From Undaria pinnatifida (Eukaryota; Sar; Phaeophyceae; Laminariales; Alariaceae): 64,000 nucleotides of DNA. This document shows, one piece after another, positions 10,890-20,529 of the stretch (its first letter is position 1; the number at the start of each line of letters is the position of its first letter). The position numbers and the translations under genes are program-made. The stretch lies in NCBI GenBank assembly GCA_012845835.1, contig JABAKD010000004.1, positions 6,181,765-6,245,764 on the forward strand, given 5' to 3'. The notes beneath the pieces are model-generated. The model saw only the letters and a list, made by a program, of their open reading frames with translations. It was not told where the DNA came from and did not search any database.

Positions 10890-11547
10890 TTCCTCAATCC
10901 GCTCTCACTCTCGGTCCATCCGAGGAGAAAACGAGCTTTCGTCAAAAAGTTTGCTTCACCACTGCTACCGTGCTGTTGGAGCGAACGCGTTCCGTTACAG
11001 CAGTCACTGCAGTTTTAACATTTTCAATTTCAATCGCACGTTGGTCTTGGAGTCGCTTTCACTATGCGCGTCAGCGCAGAAATGTTGAAATATGACCCGG
11101 AACCCATCCCACTCAACACCATTTATCTGTTCGTCGGTGCCAGAGGCGACAGCAGGCGTGGTTCTCCGAGGAAAGCGAGCTTTGGTCAAACATTGTAGCG
11201 CTACCATCATACTCCTGTTGAAACTTGAAACAAACGTGCCAGGTACTCGGTTACACCTTGTGCGTTTAGTCTTGGGAGCGAAGCACTTCAGCGCAGAAAC
11301 CTCGTGACACGACTATGTACCCTTCACATTCAACGACCTCTTCTCTGTTCGTCGTTGCAATAGGTCGCAGTCGGCATGCTCCGAGGAAAGCGAGCTTTGA
11401 TTGAACGTTTTGCCGCTCGTACTGCTTGTACTGCTTTTGAAACGAACGTACTCCGTTACAGCAGTGTGTGTTGTCTTCAACCGTTCTTTCTACCCAACGA
11501 CATCAGTACTATTAATGCGGTGACTGTAGTGTTGGATATCGTACCGA
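10890..11547 (+). repeat. Decayed tandem copies 1-3 of FabI intron-end/exon-start
   Basis: The junction sequence of the FabI exon at 12601 is repeated upstream. The core CTCCGAGGAAAGCGAGCTTTG occurs at 12628 in the true exon and, with few changes, at 10918, 11164 and 11379. Around each core the flanks also align (TCTGTTCGTCG before it; a GAACGTACTCCGTTACAGC-like segment and CGTCAGCGCAGA after it), giving a unit of about 215-245 bases. After the first 15-20 exon bases the copies diverge from the FabI exon, so they cannot encode the NADH-binding motif. A fourth copy is at 12350-12575. Confidence 0.75.
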
Positions 11548-12060
11548 AAGTTTCAATGTTTTGTTCTGCAGGGTTTGTGGATTCCGGGTAAGGGTGTGAA
11601 AGTCTTACAAAACTTGCACAAGTTTCGAGTAGGGGCATGGAAGTGTTACAGAACTCACAGAAGTCCCGTGTATTGTGGCACGGGCGGACATGACTCACAG
11701 AAATTCCGGGCGGGTACAAAAAGTGCTGTACCCATACCCCGGGTATTGTGGCACGGGGCGTGCAGAACTCACAGAAAATCCGGGTGTGGGTATGAATGTC
11801 CTACACAACTCACAGAAGTTCCGGGTACGGGCACGAGTGACGTCTTGCAGAACTTCCACAAGTTCAGAATTTCCAGAAGTTCCGGGTATTGTGGCACGGG
11901 CGTACAGAACTTCCAGAAGTTCCGGGCGGGTATGAAAATACTGTACCCGTACCCCAGGTATTTGAGGCACTGGCGTGGAGAACTTACAGAAGTTCCGGGT
12001 ACGGGTATGAATGTCCTACAGAACTTAGAAGTTCCGGGTACGGGTAATACCCAGGTAAGT
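11548..12060 (-). repeat. 42-bp minisatellite element, locus C, inside the FabI exon-copy array
   Basis: Inverted relative to loci A and B. It starts with CTGCAGGGTTTGTGGATTCC and ends with GGTACGGGTAATACCCAGG, the same ends as locus B. It sits between decayed exon copies 3 and 4, increasing their spacing to about 1 kb against the usual 215-245 bases, so it probably inserted after the array formed. Confidence 0.75.
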
Positions 12061-12267
12061 ATACGCCCTGGGCGGAGGGGTTCGATTTGAAGTGGAGGAT
12101 TCCATCGAACTTGCATGGCATGTTCTGACTGGGCCAACGTCCCCGAGGCAATCCGTTGTGGCTTTGAGGGCTATCGACATCCACCACCCGAGGCGTTAAA
12201 TCGTGAACCTCAACGACTGTCGGCCGGGGCAACGGCCGCGCTCACGTCTACTGTTCTGTAACTGATC

Positions 12268-12330
12268 ATGCCAGAGCGTACCCCGGCTGCGGTGCCTCAA
12301 ACAAATAATGGCGGTCGCAAGCCCAAGTTT
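12268..12330 (+). CDS. Candidate first exon of the enoyl-ACP reductase gene
   Basis: An ATG at 12268, with an in-frame stop just upstream, opens 21 codons (MPERTPAAVPQTNNGGRKPK then F) and meets a strong donor, GTAAGT, at 12331. The phase is 0, which is what the next exon at 12601 requires. The 270-base intron would contain decayed exon copy 4. The peptide is basic and Pro/Asn/Gly-rich with no hydrophobic signal segment, so it does not look like the bipartite plastid signal of a secondary plastid. Either this is not the true start or another upstream exon supplies targeting. Confidence 0.35.
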
Positions 12331-12349
12331 GTAAGTGCCCGTCGCACTA

Positions 12350-12575
12350 AACACCACCCTCTTCTCTGTATGCCAGTCCGTGCAAGAGGTGACAGTCGGC
12401 GTGCTCCGAGGAAGGCGCGCTTTGGGCAAACGTTTTCACCCCTACTCCTGTTGAAGCGAACGTACTGCGGTATAACCTTGTCATTGTTGTGTTTTTAGTC
12501 TTGGGATCGACTGCAATGGGCGTGTCAGCGCAGATACCTTGTACCTGATGTACGACGAGCTTTATAGCATGGCAC
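12350..12575 (+). repeat. Decayed tandem copy 4 of FabI intron-end/exon-start
   Basis: Core CTCCGAGGAAGGCGCGCTTTG at 12404, 224 bases before the true exon core. The preceding CAG (GAGGTGACAG) that would serve as an acceptor is present here, whereas the true exon lacks it and appears to use the CAG at 12598-12600 instead. Confidence 0.7.
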
Positions 12576-12600
12576 TCATCACTACCCTCGTCTCTTTCAG

Positions 12601-15600
12601 TCGGTGCAAAAGGTGGCATTCGTCATGCTCCGAGGAAAGCGAGCTTTGGTTGTTGGCGTGGCCAACGCGCGTTCGATAGCGTGGGAGGTCGCGGATCGAT
12701 GGCGGCGTGAAGGGGCGGAGGTCTTCGTCACTTATCAGGTGGGTTGGTAGGCTAAAGAGGGCTTCATATGTATGTGTGCAAGTGCATTTGTTCAAGTTTC
12801 TGCAGGGTTTGTGTATTCCGGGTAGCCAGGGTAGGGTACAAATTTCGTACAGGACTCACAGTCGTATCGAGTGCGGTATTCCGGGTAGGGTATAAATTTC
12901 GCACAGTACGCGCAGAAGTATCCGGTACGGCTACTAACTTCGTACAGAACCTACAGAAGTTTCGCGTACGGTATTATGTTTCACAGATCCCAATTAATGA
13001 TCTAAATCATTGAGCTGATAGATCCCTGGTCTCTATTAATAATATCTGCATGGGCCTATTGCAGATTAATATATACTTTTATTAGTGCCGAGTGGGAGCC
13101 GTATATTATGCCCGACCTACCGCAGGTTTCTTACAGATCCTGCACGAATCATCGCGATAGATAGATAATCTACTGTAGTTTACCTATTAAGTGACTGCAC
13201 TTCGTTCGGTGTGCGTAACGTTCCAACCGCACAGAACGAGCGATTTCGTCAGCCGGTGGAGAAGCTCGTCCGGGCAAGATGGGGCCCGTACAGCGCCAGT
13301 AACAACGACAGCTTAAACAGCAACAGCGAAGGTCTCGTGCCTGCTGCACCCTGCGATGTGTCCAGAGTGAGGGGCCAGTACGACTAGGATGCCGATTAGG
13401 TTCTCGGTAGGCTACTTGCTACTGCTGCTGCAGCGAAGTACCTATAGTTAGCAAAGAGGCCACCGCGTCCTCACCTAAGCTCCGTTTTGTTTAGCTGTAA
13501 GCCTAGTATTCCTCCTTTTGACGCGTTCTTAGCAAATTGACAAAAGGCTTTTTCGCCAGCGATTTGTTCGCGTATCCATTTGCTTTCATCCCCATTTACG
13601 AGGCCTTGGCTCTAACCGTTGCCCGCGCCCCACCCCACCCCACCCTACTCCACCCCACCCCAACCCACCGCACAGCGCCACACAGCACCGCACTGCACCG
13701 CACCGCACCGCATTCCACCGCATCGCACAGCACCGCACCGCACCGCATCCGACCTTGACCCACCCCACCCAACTCAACCCAACCCAACCCAACCCAACCC
13801 AACCCAACCCAACCCAACCCAACCCAACCCAACCCAACCCAACCCAACCCAACCCAACCCAACCCAACCCAACCCAACCCAACCCAACCCAACCCAACCC
13901 AACCCAACCCACCCCAACCCAACCCCAACGCACCCCACCCCAACCCACCCAACGCAACCCCACCCTACCCTACCCTACCCTACCCTACCCCACCCTACCC
14001 TACCCTACCCCACCCTACCCTACCCTACCCCACCCCACCCAACCAAATTCAACCGCTCCAGGAGGAAGACATCGCTGCACTCTGGCGAACGCTCGAAGAG
14101 AGAGGGCTATGCAGCCTATCCCCGGTAGTAGACGCGAGAGCTTTCGCCACCACCGAAGCTGCCGCCGCTGCTGCTGGCGCGAACCAAGGGAGGAGAAATA
14201 TCGAAGGGCAAGGGGGAAGGGTGTCGGAGGCGGGAGGGAGAACGGGAGAAGGGGCGTGGGGAAGGGCAGGGGTGGGAGTGGGGCTGGGAGCGGGGGCGGG
14301 GGCGGGATCGGGGTTGGGTCCGCCGAAGATCGACATCGTTCTTCATTCGGTTGCACACGCCCCCACAGAGGCGATGCGGCAAGGGTTTCTCAAGGTGCCG
14401 GAGGTGGAGGCGTTTTCGTTGCGGCTTGGGTTCGCTGATTCGCAATGTTTTTTACATCATGGGTCGGGTTGGAAGACTCAGGTCTGGGTAGGATTAGGGT
14501 GCCAGGCCGGAGCAGGGTATTTAGATTTTTGTTTGTGCGAAGGTGGGCGCTACGTTTTTTATTTTGGGTGACGAGGAAGTTGTGACTTGTCGACCTTGGG
14601 TTTTGTGTTTTAAGCGGTCGCAGACGCGGCGCTTTCTTGCTAATGCTGTGTTATAGTACTGAACCCCGACCGCCTTGCAATTCTCACGAAGTGAACGTGC
14701 GATGCGGAGTTAAGCTTGTTATTCCCACCATCTTGTCCAAGTTAGGCCAAGTCCTATACGCTAGTCCAGACCGCTTGGGAATTTCGTCGAAATGAAGGTA
14801 TAATGAGGAATTATGCGTGGACTATCAACCGTTTTTCGGAGAAGTTGAACCAAGTCCTATACACTACTGTACCCTCCCCGGCCAGCCCCCCACCCCACCC
14901 CACCCCACCCCACCCCACCCCACCCCTCCCCACCCCACCCCACCCCACCTCACCCCACCCCACCCCACCCCACCCACGCGCCCATCTCCCCGACCCGCCC
15001 CCCCCTCCCCGCCCTGCCCCACTGCTGTGTCTCAAAAGGGATGCTTGGTCACTACTACTTCTCCAAGTGACTAAGGCAAACAACCAATGAGTAAGCCTCT
15101 CGCTGACTCCTCCGCCGCCGGCGTCTTGGCAGGGAACGACGCAGGAAGCGTTTGTCTCCGCACACGTGGTCTCCGCCTACAGCTTGGTGTCGATGGTGCG
15201 CCACGGCTTGCCTTACCTTGCGCCGGGCGCCAGCGTGATCGCTCTCACGTACATCGGCTCGCAGCGGGTGAGTGGCGGGACGGTGGGGGTCGGTTGGGAG
15301 TGTGTGGGGCGTACTCATTTGTCGCTTTCCTTGGTCATTTGACCGCTGCCCACGCACCCCTTTGGGGTCGAAGTACAGGGGGGTTGATTAGAGGGGGGGG
15401 GGCGGGGGGGTGTACTCGATATTCATGCATGGTCCTAGTCGTATGACCATGGGGGGAGGGGGGGGGGGTAGGGGCGCACTCATTTTGTTGCTTTCCTTAG
15501 TCGTTCGCCATTGACCACGCATCCCTTTCGAGACGGAGCACCGTTCCTATTCCTAGTAGAGACATTTCCAGCATTTGGGCGCTCAGTACGTTTCTTCCGT

Positions 15601-17587
15601 ATATTACTTAACAGACGTTTTCTTATCTTATCTCCTTCCCCTTTGGCCATCTGCTGCCACCATTTGTCTCCTAGGATAGCAATCGTTTTCTCGCTACTAG
15701 CTAATGTACCAGACTTGTCTGTGCCACGCCCGCCTATTTTCCTCATCTCGTCTTCTACCACGCTCCATACCTCCTTGTACAGTTCACATTCTCCCACTAT
15801 GTGGGCTCCACTCTCGTCTGCGTTGCCACAAGGTGCAGCTCAACCCTCCTTCTTCCTCCTTCACCCGACTACCGGTACGCCTCTTTCTTTTTTTTTTCTG
15901 ACAGGCCCAGGTCTCCTACACGAAACACCGTTTCAGCGTTTTTGCGTAGTCCATTGGGCTATGGCACCACGCTTTTCATTCCTATCTCTTCTTTTATTCC
16001 CCCGTATGTCTTTTAATTGTCTTCCTCATTGACCTTTCTTAGGGCTGGTCCTTTTTTTTTTTCTTGCTTCTATCCTCTCTTGTCCTTCTGTCTTGTCCCC
16101 CCGAACCTTCTCTACGGGCAGTATCTCTTCTTGGTTTCCTCGTAGGTCCTTCCATACTTTATCGACTACACTAACCCACCTTATTCCAGCTGGCCCTTTT
16201 GTTTATTTCTCCCATCCAGCCCTTTCTGCTATTATTGCTGGCAACCTCTTTTTTGGCACGTTCCTTACTTTATATCGCCGTTTGAAGTTTGTTGCGTCTC
16301 TATTTATTTACGGGGGGTATATTCCCAGTTCTGCTCTCAGTACCCTATTTCTCTTCGTATTTGAGCATCCTAATACATCTTTGGCTGCTGTCATGTCTGC
16401 CGTTTCGAGCTGTTCTACGAACTGAGGAGAGATGGGGGGGGGGGGGCAGAGGGGGAGGAAGGGGGGAGGGGCTTGTGCGGGGAAGCATGTTTGGTTGTGC
16501 TTGCTATAGACTCAGATGCGGTGGTGATGCTTGCCGACGGACCATGGACGACGCGGCAGTAGCAGCAGTAGTGTAGTGGTAGTTGTGGTAGTACAACGCC
16601 AGTAGTAAAATGTGTGGGATTTGCAGTAGTGCAGAGGTATACTAAAAGGAGCAGTAGTAGCAGAAGTAGTATTAACATTACTGGTAGGAGTAGTAGTATT
16701 CGCAGTATGTGCAGTTGCAGGAGTAGTAGGAGTTGCAGGAATACACGGCTGAACGGACCTTGGGCCTTCCCAAAATGTCGAGAACCGTGTCATACCACAA
16801 GTTGAAGACACGTCACCAAGCTGAATATAAGGTATCTACCTTCTTAGCTCCAAACGTCTTTATCACCCCACGGTGCTCTGTCTCGAAAAGTATGCGTAGT
16901 CAATGGTCTAATGACTAAGGCAAGCAAAAAGTCAGTTCACCTTTCCCCCCCCCCCCCCCCCCCCGACCTCTTGCGAGATGCACGCCAGTATACACGTGCC
17001 AACCTTTAACATTACCCCCCCTCCAACCCGACCCCACCTCACCCCCCGTCTACTCCTGTCGCCCCCCTCTAGTTCCGCCCCCCCCACCCCCACCCCCACC
17101 GATTCCTATGCCCCCCTCCCCTCTCCCCCCCCTGCCCCCACCACCCCCCCCCACCCCACTCCCCCCGCCCCCCCAATCCCCCCCCCGCCCCACAACTTGA
17201 AAAACATAGGCGGTGGCCAACTACAACATCATGGGGCCAGCCAAAGCTTCCCTTGAGAGCTGCGCCCGAGCTTTGGCGAAAGAGCTGGGGGGGGTACCCG
17301 CCCCGGCCTCCCCCCCTGCCCCTCCATCCGCCTCGGCCTCCGTCAGCGTAGGCCCGGGAGGAATTCGTGTGAACTGTCTCAGCCCCGGCCCCGTCCGAAC
17401 AATGGCCGCAAGGGGGATCGAGGGTTTCGATGAAATGAGGCTGGAGGTGGCGGGGAGGGCGCCGTTGGGTAGGGATGTGCAGATGGACGAGATCGCGGGG
17501 GTTGCGACTTTTTTGGCGTCGCCTCTGGCTTCGGCGGTGACGGGGCAGACTGTTTATGCTGATGGCGGTTTTAGTGGGGTGGTGTGA
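12601..17587 (+). CDS. fabI: Enoyl-[acyl-carrier-protein] reductase (NADH), FabI type, split gene
   Basis: Catalyses the last, NADH-dependent reduction of each type II fatty-acid elongation cycle, normally in the plastid of algae. Five phase-0 exons read as one protein: 12601-12738, 13235-13366, 14062-14394, 15133-15267, 17210-17587 (stop), about 371 residues. Exon 1 has the Rossmann NADH motif VGVANARSIAW and ends FVTYQ. Exon 2 has LVPAAPCDVS, exon 3 HSVAHAP, exon 4 LTYIGSQR, exon 5 YNIMGPAK. The two catalytic tyrosines (Y of TYIGSQR and of YNIMGPAK, ten residues apart) and the lysine seven after the second are all intact; the C-terminus VTGQTVYADGGFSG is typical. Oddities: about 65 extra Gly/Arg/Ala-rich residues in exon 3 (possibly a removable intron, 14126-14328) and about 20 Ala/Pro/Ser residues in exon 5. 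The exon 3 donor (GTGCCG) is weak. Plastid targeting is not visible. Confidence 0.93.
12783..12995 (-). repeat. 42-bp minisatellite element, locus D, in FabI intron 1
   Basis: Starts with the same border as locus C (CTGCAGGGTTTGTGTATTCC) and holds four or five degenerate units. It occupies much of the 496-base intron between 12739 and 13234. Confidence 0.75.
13625..14045 (+). repeat. C-rich pentanucleotide tract in FabI intron 2
   Basis: Successive blocks of CCCCA/CACCG (13625-13755), pure CCCAA (about 13771-13908) and CCCTA (about 13959-14030), ending 17 bases before the exon 3 acceptor at 14061. The tract makes up the pyrimidine-rich part of the intron. Pro-Thr-Gln-Pro-Asn frames across it are repeat translations. 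Confidence 0.9.
14400..15132 (+). other. FabI intron 3 with CACCC tract and a LINE 3' tail
   Basis: 14886-15015 is a CACCC/CCCCA tract. At 15035-15088, TGACTAAGGCAA and neighbours match the extreme 3' end of the LINE family found at 16860-16930 and 51100-51165 (plus) and 15476, 38785 (minus). The rest (14400-14880) is unremarkable. Confidence 0.6.
15318..15370 (-). mobile_element. Isolated LINE 3' tail
   Basis: TTTCCTTGGTCATTTGACC and the following CCACGCACCCC repeat the start of the LINE fragment at 15476 in the same orientation. Only about 50 bases remain; the G-rich run at 15390-15470 separates it from the longer fragment. Confidence 0.55.
15476..16430 (-). pseudogene. Non-LTR retrotransposon (LINE) 3' fragment, decayed
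   Basis: Lies antisense in FabI intron 4. On the minus strand the pieces read, in order: LGCSNTKRNRVLRAELGIYP (about 16380-16320), then frame-broken sequence with KKRLPAIIAERAGWE-like residues, then HIVGECELYKEVWSVVEDEM (ending near 15740) and EKTIAILGDKWWQQM, with a stop at 15480. This is the region after the reverse transcriptase domain of a LINE ORF2. Stops and frameshifts separate the pieces, so it is dead. The same residues recur at 38785-39960. Confidence 0.75.
16545..16760. repeat. AGT/GCA trinucleotide-rich tract
   Basis: Degenerate AGTAGCAG/GTAGTA triplets fill this part of FabI intron 4; serine/arginine or threonine frames are repeat translations. Confidence 0.7.
16780..16935 (+). 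mobile_element. LINE 3' tail, plus orientation
   Basis: CGGTGCTCTGTCTCGAAAAG and the terminal AATGACTAAGGCAAGCAAA-like sequence are the reverse complement of the start of the 15476 fragment. It faces that fragment, so the two LINE remnants in FabI intron 4 are in opposite orientation. Confidence 0.6.
16939..17196 (+). repeat. C-rich tract before the last FabI exon
   Basis: Runs of up to about 18 C with ACCCC units, ending 13 bases before the acceptor at 17207-17209. Together with the tracts at 13625 and 14886 it means that three of four FabI introns carry a C-rich tract on the sense strand. Confidence 0.9.
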
Positions 17588-17905
17588 TTGGTTGGTGCGA
17601 TTGGTTTGGTTGGTTGGTTCGATTGTTGGGTGTGGCTGGTCGGTGTTTATCGGGTGGTTGGTTTGATTAGTCGGTCAGTTTGGTTATATGGTCGGTTTGT
17701 TCGGTCGGTGTTGTTGGTTGGTTTTGTTGGTCCGGTTGGTGTGATTGGTCCGTTTGGTTGGTTTGATCAGTGTGATTGGTCCGTTTAGTCGACCAATGTG
17801 ATTGATCCATTTGGGTGGTCGGTGTGGTTGGTCGGTCTAGTTGGTCGATATAGTTGGTCGCTTTGGTTGGTCGGTCGGTCGGTTTGACGGATCGGTCAAA
17901 CTCCG
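17585..17905 (+). repeat. TTGGT/CGGT-rich degenerate tract
   Basis: Begins directly after the FabI stop codon. Units of GGTTGGT and GGTCGGT dominate. The last 57 bases (17849-17905) are repeated at 18236-18297, on the other side of the MITE-like insertion. Confidence 0.75.
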
Positions 17906-17946
17906 ACTGATGGATTTCATAGCGTGTTTGCTAGGATGTACCAACT

Positions 17947-18172
17947 TTGGTTGGGAAGGAGTTGGATAGGAAAACGTATGATACTATTAACAGTATTAAA
18001 ACCGTCGAACGACACAACCCAAGGCCAACCCAACCCACGCAAAGTCAGCGAAAAATCACGCAATTTTTTTCCCCCCCTACCATATTGTTTTTATGACCTA
18101 TTTTTTTCGTCGGTTGGTTAGCGTCGGGTTTGTCGGTTTCAACACTACTTTTATATTTTTCCAACCCAACAG
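17947..18172. mobile_element. MITE-like repeat (TTGGTTGGG...CCAACCCAA), copy 1
   Basis: Ends are TTTGGTTGGGAAGGAG and TTTTTCCAACCCAACAG, imperfectly inverted. Internal landmarks AAGGCCAACCCAACC and GTCGGTTTCAACA recur at 46016-46372 and 61876-62071. There is no coding frame. Flanking duplicated TTGGT sequence supports insertion into the older tract. Confidence 0.6.
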
Positions 18173-18459
18173 GGTGGAAGTCGCAAGTATCCTCTATATA
18201 TTTGATTGGTTGGCCGGACTAATTGGCCAATAAGGTTGGTCGCTTTGGTTGGTCGGGCGGTCGATCGGTCGGTTTGACGGGTCGGTCACAATTCGACCCC
18301 GATTGATTCATTGTAGATCGGATTCGACTCTTCTGGGGTCCAGGTACAAGGACCAAAACATTGAAAAGCGCGGTTACTCCAACTCCCATCATGCTAAGAT
18401 CGTGGAACGACAATCTCTTGGGTGTAGGCTCGTACACTTGACAATATAATCCCCTACAA

Positions 18460-18665
18460 CCAAAAGTTCGAGTTCGTATTCGATGAAAAATGATGAGCAG
18501 TGGGATTGCTTATCTCTGCCTGCGACACAAATGAAGGCAAACGCCGAGGGGGAGGAATTCACACATCTGGCACCACGGCATGTCCAAAAGGCGTCTGGCG
18601 GGGGGAAGCTCCTCACGAGTTGAGATGGAAAGTAAAAATGATGGGACCGAAAAACGAGCACCCCG
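18460..18665 (+). repeat. Decayed SINE body
   Basis: GATGAAAAATGATGAGCAGT and following segments (AATGAAGGCAAACGCCG, CCACGGCATGTCCA) align with the body of the SINE at 4255-4385 with numerous changes and insertions. The tRNA-like head is lost apart from AAGTTCGAGTTCG. Confidence 0.6.
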
Positions 18666-18847
18666 CGTGCGCCACGTGGTAGATCGTGCAATCGTCAGTG
18701 TGTCCCGCCACTTTTTCCCTCTCATGTCCCAAGTTGGTAAGTATGGTATACACGAATCTAAGGCAGCTCCTGTACAAGTTCGCCCCCGCTTGTGGGGGAA
18801 AGCTGCTTGGAATTAGAGTTGGGGTTATTTTTCGATGAAACAAGCAG

Positions 18848-19106
18848 CAAGGGTGTGTTTGGTGGGGTTATACTCCGCGGGTACCCGGGTACATACCCGA
18901 GTATCACCAGTAACTATTAGATATGGTACCCGGGTACCATTAAATGTGCTTACCCTGTACCGGAGTATCACCGGTAACAATCAGATATGGTACCCGGGTA
19001 CCATTAAATGTGCTTACCCTGTACCGGAGTATCACCGGTAACAATCAGATATGGTACCCAGGCACCGTTAATGCATATACCCTACCAGGTACTAAACAAA
19101 CCCCTG
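18848..19106. mobile_element. Non-autonomous element with 66-bp tandem units
   Basis: Left end CAAGGGTGTGTTTGGT and right end ACTAAACAAACCCCTG form an imperfect terminal inverted repeat of hAT style. Inside are three near-identical head-to-tail units of about 66 bases (first near 18900) each with GGTACCCGGGTACCATTAAA. No target duplication could be established. Confidence 0.55.
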
Positions 19107-19152
19107 ATTTGAACAGAAGCTAACGCATTGTTCATCATACATAGTCTAATGG

Positions 19153-19396
19153 TCATGGTAACGCTTTTCCCTTAGGAGCCCAGGTGTAACGACGAAAGCT
19201 ATGCCAGCTGCTGTCTTTTCCACCGTCTATAGTAGTGGGAGCGCGCAGCAGCACGACAGGCATCATGCGGCGCGTGTGCGGGAGATCGACGTCCGTGCAT
19301 TGTAGCTCGGCTACACCCCCTGCCTCAGCAGCCGGGACTGGTTCGTGTGACACATCGATTATGCTGTCATCGTCATTTCTTTCATGCTTTCCCCAG
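19153..19396 (-). CDS. Possible terminal exon, unrecognised protein
   Basis: On the minus strand a very good acceptor (T-rich tract ending TTCTTCAG) opens 80 codons, beginning WGKHERNDDDSIIDVSHEPV and ending WAPKGKALP before a stop at 19153. Composition is acidic then basic, protein-like, with no domain I know. No upstream partner exon was identified in 19.4-21 kb. Confidence 0.4.
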
Positions 19397-19399
19397 CTG

Positions 19400-20520
19400 A
19401 AGAAAAAAACAATTTGTAAAAAAGTCAAGAAGTCCCAATTTAGGCTATGTCAGCCGCGACTGGTCCGTGGGGCACTGCTGTATCGCCATTTTTGTTGAAA
19501 TACCTTCCGCCCTTCATGTCACATTTTGGGTGACTGCGGTCGCCGTCTTTAGAATTCAGGGCGGAGGCTAAGGCAGTGCCTCACTTCGAACTCTTGGGCC
19601 GTTTTGTCTCGTCCTTGCACACACCGAGCACCACGAAAACTGTTGACCCCGGCACTACCCCCAAGGGAGCAAACGAAGGCCTGCTACGATTGATAAGAGG
19701 TGCTGAAGTATTAAATAGCTGTACAAGTAGCACTTTTTTTTTTTGTCTTAATTTCTTGACTTCTTTGACCCAATATCTCTGAAAATATCGTTTTTTTTTG
19801 CCACTTTTTTTCGTCTGATACCTTAAGCCATGTTATTTCTTCTTCAGATTACAATTTTCATATTTATCAAAATCAGCTTCTTAGGTCAAGAATTGTATAG
19901 ACCTCCCCAAACGAGGAACCCCAGAAGAAAAAGGTGCATCGCTGCCGTAGCACATACATCACCCAGAAGACGAAGGTGCATCGCTGCCGTAGCACGTACA
20001 TCACCCATGTGTTATGTATCAACCGCCTATTCGTGTTCCTTCAGGTATACTTTCCGCTCTAGAGGTTGTGCAGCCTGTCCGGTGACAAACGGACTAGACT
20101 TTGACGATCAATTCACGCGAGAACAACAACCAATCCCAACCCTTCACAAGGACGTACAAACCTCGTAGCACGCGCGATCGAACTATCACAAGCAGCTTGC
20201 GAATACGTCGAAATACTGGATACCAGCTGAGGCACCATGCAGGGGAGTCATCGCCCTCTACTTATCGCCCATGGCGATCAAAACACCTCGTAGCACGAGC
20301 GATCGATGTATCACGCCCAGGTTGCAAATCGTGAATTTCACGACGAAATAGTCGAACTCACACCCTAGGCGTTGTTGTCATTTTAAACCATACGTTTAAC
20401 GACGAAAATTTCACACCTCACAGCAGTATCAGCCACTTTCAATTTATAAGCATGAGTTTCATGCATGCGTTTCATGGCGGTTTTCTCGATCTCCCAGAGG
20501 CTAAGGCGTCTCTTTTAAAT
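19400..20520. other. No supported gene; short tandem repeat
   Basis: At 19920-20010 a 43-base unit (AAGGTGCATCGCTGCCGTAG) is present twice. At 19850-19900 a fragment of the repeat family seen at 48420-48480 (CATTTATCAAATCAGCTTC-like) occurs. The rest is unrecognised. Confidence 0.45.
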
Positions 20521-20529
20521 TCGAAATAA

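Noticed and set aside
13619-14438. Long Pro-Thr-Gln-Asn-rich proteins
   Set aside because: They translate the CCCAA/CCCTA pentanucleotide tract in all frames; part of the region is FabI intron 2.
17287-17345. Short intron inside the last FabI exon
   Set aside because: A GT...AG pair exists but removes 53 bases and breaks the frame before the conserved C-terminus.
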